Origin: Thraustochytrium sp. TN22
Lineage: Eukaryota > Sar > Bigyra > Thraustochytrida > Thraustochytriidae
Assembly (NCBI GenBank): GCA_013306675.1
Contig: JABLUY010000022.1
Coordinates: 62,001-126,000 of the forward strand
Length of the DNA stretch: 64,000 bases
Reading direction: 5' to 3'
In this document: positions 47,293 to 56,739 of the stretch, piece by piece
Numbering within the stretch: position 1 is the stretch's first letter
Layout of the letters: each line of letters begins with the position of its first letter
Program-made: the position numbers and the translations under genes
The notes under the pieces: generated by a model
What the model saw: only the letters and a program-made list of their open reading frames with translations
Database searches by the model: none
Told to the model about the DNA's origin: nothing

Positions 47293-48227
47293 TGGTCTGC
47301 CCGCTGCCGCGATACAAGGCGGAAGCGGCGGGACCCCCCAGCGGCTGTAGGACAGACTGCTCGCTAGTCCCGGGCGACGCCGCGGCCGTGAGCGCAGCTT
47401 AGGCTGCCCTGCTCCTTGGTGCGGGCGAGATCAACGTGGGCCTGCAAGCCACAGCGAGCGCGTGGCCGCCGCCGCCGCCGCCGCCGCCGATGTTACTAAG
47501 TTAGCAGGGAGGTGTTGGCCTTCCGTTACGCGGCGCTGGCGAGGGTCGCTGGGAGAGCGGAGCGCCCGCTGTCAATACCCACCCGCCTGCTCTGCAGTCA
47601 GTGCCCACCTCTGGCCTGCCCCAGCACGGCGCGGATCTCAGGCTCGCGCTGCTGCAGGCTGGGGCAGGTGGGCGACGCCGGCGAGAAGGACACGCCACGG
47701 TGGGCTTAGAGCGGCGCGACTCGCTTGGCCCGGCGGAGCTGCGCGTGCGCGGCCATTGTCCCGGCGGCTCGCCGACCCGGGGCGGAGGTCGGCTTGGGAC
47801 GTGTGCAAGTTCGTGTGGGACTTCGTCACTCGGCTGCCATAGAGTGCCTCGAAACGCGGGCGCGTTTCATGCGCCGCTGTGCTTGGACAAGGGACGCCAC
47901 GGAGCGGCTTGGGGACATGATCAGGCTCGCACTGGCCGCGGGAAAGCTCAAGGAGGCCTCTGGGGCGCTCGCCGATGTCATGGAAGAGCTCTTCGAGGCC
48001 TGGATTCGTTGCAAATATGGCCGACGGCAGGCCCGCTGACAGTGAGCCGTTCTCATGGGGTTCTTGGTACACGACGCGCTTGCGCGGGGCCCCGGCGCGG
48101 GCCGCGCCGCACGCCGCGGAGGAGTCTTTGGACGGAGGAAGCCTCCAGGGCCACTCTTCCGCGACGCGACGGAGGAGCATAGCTCCAACTCGTGACGTGA
48201 ACGTGCGCACAGCGAGCAGCCAAGAGG
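46585..48227. other. Intergenic, microsatellites, one weak ORF
   Basis: About 1.6 kb between the GPCR and sulfatase. It has a GAC/GAA repeat (46621-46680), a TGCC tetramer array (47263-47292), and CCG repeats (47464-47490). Long Arg/Ala-rich open frames overlap on both strands but show no motifs. One short ORF (47869-48039) is listed separately at low confidence. Confidence 0.5.
47869..48039 (+). CDS. Possible small helical ORF (56 aa)
   Basis: The ATG-initiated frame reads MRRCAWTRDATERLGDMIRL, then ALAAGKLKEASGALADVMEE and LFEAWIRCKYGRRQAR. It has a helical, coding-like composition unlike the Arg/Ala noise around it. It could be an exon of a longer gene or the remnant of one. No family recognised; reported because it stands out, not because it is secure. 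Confidence 0.2.
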   Translation: MRRCAWTRDATERLGDMIRLALAAGKLKEASGALADVMEELFEAWIRCKYGRRQAR

Positions 48228-50342
48228 ATGCAGAGACGAGCTCTCACGACGCTCGTCGCACTGGCCGCCGCGAGCTGGCCCATGGCGGGCGCCGAGGCCG
48301 CGACAGCGCAGCGCCTGAACGTGCTCTTGGTCATGGTCGACGACATGCGGCCAGAGGTTGGCGTGTACGGCAGCTCGGACGTGTCCACGCCCAACATGGA
48401 CGCTCTGGCGCAGCAGAGCGTGCAATTTGACCAAGCCTACGTACAAGAGGCGCTGTGTGGGCCCTCACGCGGGTCAATCCTCTCGTCGCGGCTGCCCACC
48501 TCGCTTGGCTACTACATCCACACCGATGCGGACCAGGAGGAAGAGAAGCTGGGCAGCACCTTGCTGTTGCCGAAGTGGTTCCAGCAGCAGGGCTATGCGA
48601 CGTACGGAACGAGCAAGATCTTTCACTTCGTCAAGAACAACAAGATGTGGATCGACAACTACGATGCGGAGCCGCACATGACTGAGAACAAGTGCGGCGA
48701 CGCGATTGTGTGCGATGATACGGCGGCAGACGAGGACCTGACGGACTACCAGGCGCTGCAGTGGGCCAAGAACCAGATCAAGACGCTGGAGGGCAAGAAG
48801 GCTTACCGCAAGGGCTCGAAGCACTGGATGATGACGGTGGGCTTCCGGCGGCCGCACACCAAGTTTCGCGCGCCGCAACGCTTCTACAAGGACCTTGCGC
48901 AGGTCTCGCTGCCGGCGGCTGCCGAGGCGGAGCGACCCACGGGCGTGCCCTGGCAGGCGCAAAAGGGCATGTGCCTGGACCTGCTCACGTCCCAGGAGGT
49001 GGCGACGAGCGGCGCCGCGGACGCGTACTGGGGCGACCTGCCGGATGCCGTCACGCAGCGGCTGCGGCAGGGCTACTTTGCCTGCGTGGAGTGGATCGAC
49101 TTTGCACTCGGCGAGCTGTTGGCCGCGCTGGATGCGTCCGCCTTTAAGGACTCGACGCTCGTCGTGGTCACCTCGGACCACGGCTGGTCGCTGGGCGAGA
49201 AGCAGACATGGTGCAAGGGCACGCTGTATGAGCGCGCGCTGCGCGTGCCGCTGTGGATCCGCGACCCGCTGGACCGCAGCCGTGCCGGATCGGCCGAGTC
49301 CGCCGCGGTCTCGAGCGTGGACCTCTTCCCGACGCTCGCGGAGCTGGCCGGCGTGCCGCTGGGCATGACGGACATTGTGGACAACGGCATCAACGGCCGC
49401 AGCTTCGCGCATCTCGTGCGGGACGACTCGAATCCGGCTGACGAGGTCGTGCAGACTGTGCTGCGCCTGCCGCAGCTCGGCGGTCACGCCTGGTCGTACC
49501 CGAACAACGCGTCCTTCAGCGTCTGGCCCATTTGCGTGGACGATGATAAGCCGGAGCAGCAGGTGGACTGCCGGTTCTGCTTTCTGTCGGACGGGACGCA
49601 GGTGGATTGTATGCGTTGCGTGGATGAGGGCCTGGACTGTTCCAAGGACGAGCGCGAGATTAGCTTTATGGGCTTCTCGGTTCGCACGGCGGACTATCGC
49701 TACACGGAGTGGCAGCCGTGGTCCTTTGCGGACAACGTGGCGGCTTGGGACGCGCCCGAGGACGTCTCGCGCGAGCTGTACGACCACACCACCAAGGCGG
49801 GCCGCCTCGAGATGAAGAGCGTGGTGGAACAGGCGGCCTACGCGGACGAGGCCGCGAACCACGCGCGCATGCTGCGCGCGCGCTTCGTGACTTGTGAGGA
49901 CGCCGGCGCCACGACGTCGTCTGCCTGCGAGGCGCTCGGTGCGCACTGCGTCTTTTATGGGGGCGAGTGCATGAACCGCGGCTTTTGCGACTTTGCGTCC
50001 TCCAGCGACTGCCAGGCGCGCGACGAAGCCTGCGTTTGGAGCACGCGCCTGAACCAGTGCGCGAACCGCATCTCGGACGGCCGTTCCATGGCCGTCAAGG
50101 GGGCTGAGAGACTCCAGGGCGTCTCCGCCTGCCACGCCGCCGGCTCCGACGCCGACGCCTGCGCCGACACGAACGGCTGCGTCTTTCACGACGGCGACTG
50201 CCACGTGATCGAAACTCTGTGCGAGTCCGTCAACGAGTGGGACACCGCCAACACCAAGGCCCGCAAGAAGCAGTGCAAGCACCGCTCCAAGGGCTTTGGC
50301 AAGTTTTGCAAGTGGAAGAAGAACGAGTGCATCGCGCGTTGA
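48228..50342 (+). CDS. Secreted sulfatase (iduronate-2-sulfatase-like) with Cys-rich tail
   Basis: A 704-residue protein with an N-terminal signal peptide (MQRRALTTLVALAAASWPMAGAEA). The sulfatase motif CGPSR starts at Cys77 (LCGPSRGSILSSRLP); this Cys is converted to formylglycine in active enzymes. Metal ligands are Asp38-Asp39 (VMVDDMRP) and Asp317 with His318 (TSDHGWSLGEKQTWCKG). GFRRPHTKFRAPQRFYK and the motif CKGTLYERALRVPLW are typical of iduronate-2-sulfatase-like family members, which hydrolyse sulfate esters of polysaccharides. The C-terminal about 190 residues are Cys-rich (about 18 Cys, CEALGAHCVFYGGECMNRGFC, CKWKKNECIAR), presumably a secreted binding or disulfide module absent from the animal enzyme. 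The likely role is degradation of sulfated polysaccharides outside the cell. Its 3' end is tandemly duplicated (50275-50726). Confidence 0.9.
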   Translation: MQRRALTTLVALAAASWPMAGAEAATAQRLNVLLVMVDDMRPEVGVYGSSDVSTPNMDALAQQSVQFDQAYVQEALCGPSRGSILSSRLPTSLGYYIHTDADQEEEKLGSTLLLPKWFQQQGYATYGTSKIFHFVKNNKMWIDNYDAEPHMTENKCGDAIVCDDTAADEDLTDYQALQWAKNQIKTLEGKKAYRKGSKHWMMTVGFRRPHTKFRAPQRFYKDLAQVSLPAAAEAERPTGVPWQAQKGMCLDLLTSQEVATSGAADAYWGDLPDAVTQRLRQGYFACVEWIDFALGELLAALDASAFKDSTLVVVTSDHGWSLGEKQTWCKGTLYERALRVPLWIRDPLDRSRAGSAESAAVSSVDLFPTLAELAGVPLGMTDIVDNGINGRSFAHLVRDDSNPADEVVQTVLRLPQLGGHAWSYPNNASFSVWPICVDDDKPEQQVDCRFCFLSDGTQVDCMRCVDEGLDCSKDEREISFMGFSVRTADYRYTEWQPWSFADNVAAWDAPEDVSRELYDHTTKAGRLEMKSVVEQAAYADEAANHARMLRARFVTCEDAGATTSSACEALGAHCVFYGGECMNRGFCDFASSSDCQARDEACVWSTRLNQCANRISDGRSMAVKGAERLQGVSACHAAGSDADACADTNGCVFHDGDCHVIETLCESVNEWDTANTKARKKQCKHRSKGFGKFCKWKKNECIAR

Positions 50343-50726
50343 TTGTGATTGCTCCAGCGGACCCCACCCAAGGATCCCTATCCAATCACAAGGCAGGCGC
50401 GTCGTAACTTACATGGAAAGCTTCTCCGGGACGCCTGATGATGAATGAAATAATTAGCATGCAAGGCAACTGATGACACTGTGAAGAATCTCATGGCACC
50501 GCAAGCACCGCTCCAAGGGCTTTGGCAAGTTTTGCAAGTGGAAGAAGAACGAGTGCATCGCGCGTTGATTGTGATTGCTCCAGCGGACCCCACCCAAGGA
50601 TCCCTATCCAATCACAAGGCAGGCGCGTCGTAATTTACATGGAACGCTTCTCCGGGACGCCTGATGATGAATGAAATAATTAGCATGCAAGGCAACTGAT
50701 GACACCGTGAAGAATCTCATGGCACC
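50275..50726. repeat. 226-bp tandem duplication of the sulfatase 3' end
   Basis: Copy 1 is 50275-50500, containing the last about 22 codons and stop plus 3' flank. Copy 2 is 50501-50726. They differ by few substitutions (AACTTACATGGAAAGC versus AATTTACATGGAACGC; ACACTGTG versus ACACCGTG). The second copy encodes only an orphan C-terminal tail and is not a gene. Both copies carry the same poly-purine and AATAATTAGC flank, so the transcription-end signals may be duplicated. Confidence 0.93.
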
Positions 50727-50977
50727 ACAGATTGTGGTGCAGGAGAGCCGAGTGGTTAGGCCAAGTGCACTCACAGGACAGTGCAAGCACTGGCACTGAC
50801 AGAGGATGGAATGATGAACGAAACGAAAATGCAAATCAGGAAAGCTTGCCACGGCCGTCGGTGGCGGGCCGCGAGGTGGCCGCAAGGTGGGGCGCGCAAG
50901 GCGCGGTAGGCAGGAGCTCCACGCACGGCGCGCACGAACAGGAAGCAGCGGCGTGGGCTGCACTGCACGCTGCAAGC

Positions 50978-52687
50978 ATGAGCTGCGCCTTCACGACGCT
51001 GCCGCGCGAGGTGGAGAAGCTGGCAGCGCGGCGCGGCGCCGCAAGCGCGCTCGTGGAGGTCTCCGACGATGGCGCACGTATGGAGCGTGAGGTGAGCTAT
51101 GCGGAGCTCTGGGCGGCCGTGCAGGGCACGGCGCACTGGCTGCTGCGCGAGCAGGGCGTGCCGGCCGGCGAGCGCGTGGTGGTGACGGGCGACGATGCCG
51201 TCGAGCACGTGGTGTTGTGGCTTGCCGCGGCGCTGGTCGGCCTTGTGTTTGTACCGGTGGACGCGCAGGCGCCCACCGCGGCGCTCCTTGAGGTCATTGC
51301 GGACGCTGAGTGAGTTGAGCAGAGGACTCGAAGCTGATCATAGCAGCAGCCAGCGCACACACTGACGTAACACGCTGCGCGCTGCCACAGCCCTGTACTC
51401 GTGCTCGTGCTGGAGGGCCGCGCCGGCGATCCGGTGGACGGCAAGATGCGACGCAAGCAGCTGGAGGCTGCGTGCGGGAACAGCGTGCGCGTGGAGCTGG
51501 TGAAGCGCGGCGAGCTGCTCGCCGCGCGCAGCGAACAACTCGCGGGGGGCAAACTGGTCGCGCCAGAGGGCGAGCTGGACGCGCCGTGGGCCATTCTGTA
51601 CACCTCCGGAACCTCGAGCGGGACGAAGAAGGGCGTCGTGCGCACGCAGAACGGGAGCATCCAGGGCTTCTTCGCGCACTTGACGCACATGCACTTTCGG
51701 CCAGCGCAGGAGACCTTTCTGGCCATCTACCCTCTGCACGGGATCTCGAGCTTCTTCTTTGTGAACATGATGCTGTACCTGGGGAACCGCGTGCTCTTGC
51801 TGTCGCGGCGCGTGGCGGCGCGCGGCGAGACTGTATTCAACGCTGCCGACACGTTCGCTGCCACTTACACGACTGGTGGGCCGGCGCACTTGGTGTCCAT
51901 CATCGACCACGCCGAGAAGCACGCAGGCGGCAGGCGACTCTCGAGCCTACGGCAGATCATGTGCAGCGGCGCCATGACGTCATCCGCCACGCAGGAGCGC
52001 ATGCACTCGTACTTTTGCGACGCCGCTTTCGTGGAGGTCTACGGGTCCACGGAGGCCGGCATCATCTCCATCTTGGACCCGAACGACTTCGCCTCGCATG
52101 CCGGCTCGGTGGGTATCGAGCCCAGCGGCGTGTCGGCCGTCCACTTCGTGGACCCGGCCACTGGCGCCCCGGTTGCCGGCACGTGCGAGGAGCCTGGCGA
52201 GATCGCGGTCAAGACACCCATGATGTGCCGCGGCTACTGGCGCCGCGCCCCGGAGCGCATCGACGGCTGGTTCCGCACCGGCGACATGGGCTACCGCTCC
52301 GAGGCTGGCTTTCTGTACCTGCTTGGCCGCGCCGACGACCGCATCACGCTGCCGACGGGAGCCAGCTTTTACCCGTCCGAGGTCGAGCGCGTCCTCCTGC
52401 GCCACGAGGCAGTCTCGCAGGCGGTCGTTTTCTGGGACGCGGAGTCTGGGCGTCTGGCCGCCTTCGTCCTCGCGCGCGTCGACCGCAGCAGCGACCAGGA
52501 TGACCCCGACGAGGCGGAGCTCGGCGCCCGCCTCCATGCTCACTGTGACGCTCAGCTCTCGCGCATGCTCGTCCCGGACATTGTGCTCCCCTTGCCAACA
52601 GCCATCTGGGACACGCTTCCTAAGACCGCCACGCGCAAGCTCATTCGCTCTCAGCTCAGCTTGCAGGGTATGCAAGTCTCACCATGA
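50978..52687 (+). CDS. AMP-binding acyl-CoA synthetase-like enzyme, two exons
   Basis: I infer exons 50978-51309 and 51391-52687 with an 81-nt phase-2 intron (donor GTGAGT, acceptor CACAG), product 542 residues. It is an ANL-superfamily adenylate-forming enzyme. Motifs: LYTSGTSSGTKKGVV (the A3 P-loop-like motif), SFFFVNMMLYLGNRVLLL, FVEVYGSTEAGIISIL (A5), GWFRTGDMGYR (A7), LLGRADDRI (A8), and the C-terminal catalytic lysine region LPKTATRKLIRSQL (A10). It activates a carboxylate with ATP, probably forming an acyl-CoA; the exact substrate is not visible. The start is the ATG at 50978 (MSCAFTTLPREVEKL). There is no obvious peroxisomal SKL at the end (GMQVSP). Without splicing the first part stops after IADAE, and joining restores DPVLVLVLEG in frame. 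It is not linked to its neighbours by operon. Confidence 0.88.
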
Positions 52688-53004
52688 TACACATGTCGCG
52701 CGACATTCATGCATGTTGCGCATTCATGCAAGAGTTGGCACTGCCGTTCTCTCGAGAAGACCCTGAAGACGATTTTTATGTTACTCACAGGCGCCCCAAG
52801 CCACCGAGCAACCAAGTCACCTGCCTCAAAGCTAATTAAGCTCCTGTTAGTTGTTCACCGTGAGAGTCAGCCCCTTCACGCCAGCGTCTCTCCTTGCGCG
52901 CAGCCCGCCTCAACACCCGCGCGCGGAACGACGGCGGCACACGCGGCAACAGCAACCGCCCTTATAGGCTCCCGCAGATTTCCACTAAGTGGACTATGGT
53001 CTGT
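52688..53004. other. Intergenic upstream of tRNA
   Basis: About 320 bases between the acyl-CoA synthetase stop and tRNA-Lys. The composition is AT-richer than the surroundings. No gene is seen; it presumably holds the 3' flank and the upstream region of the Pol III gene. Confidence 0.45.
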
Positions 53005-53103
53005 TTCCTGGTAGCTCAGTGGTTAGAGCGATAGCCTTTTACTCGCGCGTCAAGCGCGAAGTTTGATAGCTATTGGTCGAGGGTTCGATCCCCTCTCAGG
53101 AAG
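53005..53103 (+). tRNA. trnK-UUU: tRNA-Lys(UUU) with 26-nt intron
   Basis: Cloverleaf by eye: acceptor TTCCTGG (53005-53011) pairs with TCAGGAA (53096-53102, one G-U), discriminator G at 53103. D-arm GCTC/GAGC (53014-53029). Anticodon stem ATAGC/GCTAT (53031-53035, 53069-53073) encloses CUUUUA, an intron at 53042-53067 after position 37, then A. The anticodon is UUU (53038-53040). T-arm GAGGG-TTCGATC-CCCTC follows. Internal promoter boxes look normal (TAGCTCAGTGG, GGTTCGATCCC). The intron contains a CGCG-CGTCAAG-CGCG hairpin. Discriminator G and anticodon UUU fit lysine identity. The intron must be removed by tRNA endonuclease. Confidence 0.9.
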
Positions 53104-53107
53104 CTTC

Positions 53108-53115
53108 TTTTTTTT
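53108..53115 (+). terminator. Pol III terminator T-run
   Basis: Eight consecutive T directly after tRNA-Lys, the standard RNA polymerase III stop signal, followed by a CT-rich tract. Confidence 0.85.
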
Positions 53116-53133
53116 CTCTCTCTCTCCTTTCTG

Positions 53134-53416
53134 GCTCGGGGACCGTGTCCCACCCATCCGCAGTTCCGCAGTTCCCGCAGCTCAGAAGGCGTTGAGCTGT
53201 GTGGGGGACGCGGCTCCCTTTTTCTCGAACAACACTTCGACGACTTCGATACTGTATACCCACTGACTGCGCCTTGGTCTTTCTTGCAAATCTTCTTCTT
53301 GGCGCCGGGACCGTGTCCCACCCTTTCGCAGATCCGCCCTTCCCGCAGCGCAAGAAGGCGTCAAGTGGTGTGTGGGGCGTGGTGCTCCTCGTTCTTCGAA
53401 CAACACTCCGACATTG
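53134..53416. repeat. Two diverged copies of a ~170-bp sequence beside the tRNA
   Basis: Copy A (about 53134-53243) and copy B (about 53301-53416) share GGGACCGTGTCCCACCC, TTCCCGCAGC, AGAAGGCGT and CGAACAACACT at offsets of 168-171. The shared part is about 110 bp with scattered substitutions, and the period includes unmatched sequence. It lies immediately downstream of tRNA-Lys and may be part of a repeated Pol III-linked or SINE-like unit, but no tRNA box is inside either copy. Confidence 0.7.
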
Positions 53417-56400
53417 TGCTCCCACGGTGATCCTGGAGGGGCCCACTGCGACGCGCTGCGGGAGGCCTGGACGCCCTGACGAGAGGCTTGGAGCGGCTTG
53501 GACGACGATTCCGGCCATGGCCGCCAAATCCCTGGCCATCCTGGGCCGCCCAGCCGGCCAGGGACGGCTCGGCTGCGTGATCATCACATACGATCTGGAC
53601 GCGCGCCGCGGCCTGGCGGCGTGCTCTGCGCCCGCTAGCGGATACGCGCGCGCCTATACACGCGCACAGGCTCCCTCCCGGCCACTGGCGGGTGGGACCG
53701 CCGCGCGCGACGGCGCCTCCCGACAGCGCTGCCATGACCAGTGCTTGCAAAGACGACGTGCAACAGCAGTTGGCCTGCCAGGCGGGTGACCCGATCCCAC
53801 GATCATCCCGGACATTGGCGGAAGCGGGTGCCGCGACCAGCGCAAAGCGGCGCGGGTCCTTCACAATCACAGGGCTGGCAGGGTTTGCAATCACAGCGGC
53901 GACGCTCGTGCGCGAGGCAGGTTTCGCGCATCGCGACACCGAATCGCGAGGCCTGTGAGGGCTTGCTAACGCAAGTGAACCATCGACGAACCTGCGACTG
54001 CAGTCACTGCACGGCCCAGAGCTGGCTGATGCGAGCGCGGATGCAGGCGCGGTGCCATACGTTGCTCGTCTCTGCGCTACGGCAGCCTGAGCCCCGCTGC
54101 AACGTCGCGCGGTTGCGTGCCAACGTCGCAACAACAGCTCGAGGCGCCTGGACGGCAGCGCAAGCTGCGTCAGTTCGTCGACTCGCGCTCTCCGCGCGCA
54201 ATTGATTGCTCGCCGCGATCGATGGATGGCCTGGCATCATCCTGACTGTACGTTTTGCGTTCGCGTGGGCCTGCCAGCCATAGCGCCCAGCCTGTGAAGC
54301 GATGTGCGACGATCTCCCTGGTCCGCTGGCCGCTGCTCCCAGAGCTCCGACGCTCGGAGCTGTTGTCGCGCAGCGTGAAGCAGGCTTTCACAGCGGCCAG
54401 CAGCCGGCTCGCGCAGCGCGAAGCAGGCTTTCACAGCGGCCGGCAGATAAGCCCTGCCGCGTTCAGGTTGCTGAGAGCGTAGGAGTCCGGAGCGAGCTCG
54501 AGGCCATGGCGGCTGGCTACCCCTGGGTGGCTGCCCCTGGGAGGGGAGCGTCGGGCAGGCGGTTGAGCAAACCAAGGGGAGCTCCAAGGCGCATTGAGAG
54601 GGAGAGAGCTTGTGCGACGCGTCCCGTCCCACCTTCCTGCCTGCCTGGCTAGCTGGCTGGCTTCATCGCCCGGCGGCGAGCGAGCGGCCAGCCCAGCCGA
54701 GGCCGGGACGAGGCGGCACACGCTGCGCCGAGCCGAGACGAGGCGAGCTATGAAGAGCCGAGACGAGCCATCAACATGGCGGCTTTGGACAACGACCTGC
54801 TGGCAGCTGAGAAGTGCCGGCGATTCCAAGTTTTCTGGAGCGGAGCGAGATCAGCCCGCCAGGCTCGGCCGCGCGGCTCGAGTGAGACCAACCCGAGTCC
54901 GGGTCGTGTCGCTAAGTCGTGTCGCAGGTCGCTCTGCCGCCTGGCCGCAGGTGGTGGCACGCTTCCGCCGATTGACTGTGCGCGCCGCACGGGGCAGCCT
55001 GCGGCGTAGACGTCCACTTCCAGCAGCAGCTTTGGGCCTGTGTGCGCCAAAGCGTCCCGCCGCGCGATGCGTCGGGACTCGGTTGCTGCCGTGACGTCGT
55101 TCTGGTAGCGGCCGGGACGGCCTAGTCGTGGCAGGCTCCAAATTCCTTGTCAAGTTGGCCTGGCCTGCCTCACAGGCTGTGCTCGCGAGATGTCGAGGTC
55201 GGCTCCCCTCGTGGGCGGCGCGAGGCGGCGCGGACCTGGCATTGGGCTTGGCTGCCAGTGCCGTTGGTGCACCCGGGCAGCCGCGGTGACGGCTGCCCCG
55301 CCGGCATGGGCTGTGGGCGAACAAGAGCGTGCGGGGCGGAGTGTTGGAATCAAGATCTACAGACCGCCGCTGCTCGTGGGTGCCCCTGTGAAGGACGGTA
55401 AGTTCGCAAGAAATGGGATGATCGTGAGCATACCTCCTATAGATTGTACGACCGGGGCTTCTCTTGGTCTTCCGCGAGCGAGCGCGGAACTTCGGAAGGA
55501 CTTCGACCTTGCTGTTAGCCCAGCACGCGCCCGGTCGCGGGGGCAATCACGCACGCTCGAGAGAGCGGACCCCGTCGGGTCCGCTCGCCCGCTCGCTCGC
55601 TCACGTGCGCGGCGACGAGGCTCCAAAAGCGCAGACCGGTGGGCGAGCAAGCTGGCAGGCAGGCCTGCTGGATGGCAAGCAGGCAGCGCACCGCCTCGAG
55701 CGAGCTTGCGCTCTCGCCTCGGCAGCAGAACCGCAATTCAGTCCCACGCAACACGCGTCTGGCCTCAAGTTCCCCTTCTTGGCGAAGCACGCGAGGCGGG
55801 AGCGCAAGCAATCTCAATATGGCCTGCGCACGTGGTGAGTCCAGCGAGCCCATGGACGAAGAGGCGCACATCAAGACGAAATCGCACGAGACGTGCTCCG
55901 TGGAGGAGCACGAACCGACGAGCCCGACCGCCAGTGTCGGGCTGCTGTGCGTGCGACCCGCGCTCCGCCGTAACACGTTCTTCGTCGACGCCTCGAGCGC
56001 CTCGCCGACGCGCCGCACGCCTCGTCGCGGCCGCACGCAGCACATGCTCGTGCTGCCGCGTTATCAAGGGCCTGACTCGGAGCTTTCCCACCTTTAGTAA
56101 GTCAAGAAGCTCACATCCCATCCCTCCGTGGCTCGCCTCGAAGACGCCTCTTACGCTCCATGAGCATCCTGTACCATTTGCTTCGGCCACGTGAAAGAAT
56201 CTGCAGGCCTGCCAGACCAGTTGAAATACCCTTTTATGCATGCAATAGATAAAGCAGCTCAACGCACCTGTCTAGCTAGCTCCCGTCTTTGATTTCCAGC
56301 CCCTTGGCCGCTCATTGGCCAAGGTTACCCACGCACCGTCGTCTCTCCTGCGCATTGCCGACGAGCGCAGCAAGCCTTTCGACTCCGACGACGTTAAAAG

Positions 56401-56739
56401 CCAAACCACCTCAACGACAAACCAATTCAGCAACGCGAGAGGCGAGCCTCCGCTCCTCGTGCGGCGCTGGCGGGGGCTCGCATCATCGCGTTGATTGACC
56501 GTGCAGTGACCACAGCAGTGGCAGGCCTGACTCGCAGCGTGAGTGCGCCCGATGAGCGCTGATGAGCCTTCGAGGGCCAGTTCCGAGTCGTTGTCCGGAG
56601 GAGAGGAGAGGACTCGCCTCAACGTCGGCAAAGATAGAACCCGATCGAGCGCGGCGACGCGGGCGACGCGGCGGCTGGCAGACGGGCGAAGGGGCGGGGC
56701 GACGCGGCGGCAGGGCGGCAGACACGGCGGCGCAAGGCC
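53417..56739. other. Gene-poor 3.3-kb region
   Basis: No protein domain, tRNA or clear ORF is recognised on either strand. Open frames are Arg/Ala/Ser-rich and overlap each other. There are local direct repeats, for example GCGAAGCAGGCTTTCACAGCGGCC-like segments at 54374-54398 and 54418-54442. One weak ATG ORF is listed at 55819-56097. It could hold non-coding RNA genes or unrecognised exons. Confidence 0.5.
55819..56097 (+). CDS. Possible small ORF (92 aa)
   Basis: It begins at an ATG (MACARGESSEPMDEE) and reads KTKSHETCSVEEHEPTSPT, then VGLLCVRPALRRNTFFVDAS and HMLVLPRYQGPDSELSHL. Composition is less biased than surrounding frames and it ends at a TAG. A GTGAGT donor-like sequence occurs soon after the ATG, so it may also be part of a spliced gene. 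No family is recognised and no conserved motif supports it. Confidence 0.25.
   Translation: MACARGESSEPMDEEAHIKTKSHETCSVEEHEPTSPTASVGLLCVRPALRRNTFFVDASSASPTRRTPRRGRTQHMLVLPRYQGPDSELSHL

Noticed and set aside
55190-56194. 334-codon ORF in the gene-poor region
   Set aside because: Arg/Ala/Ser-rich with no recognisable domain; several equally open frames overlap it.
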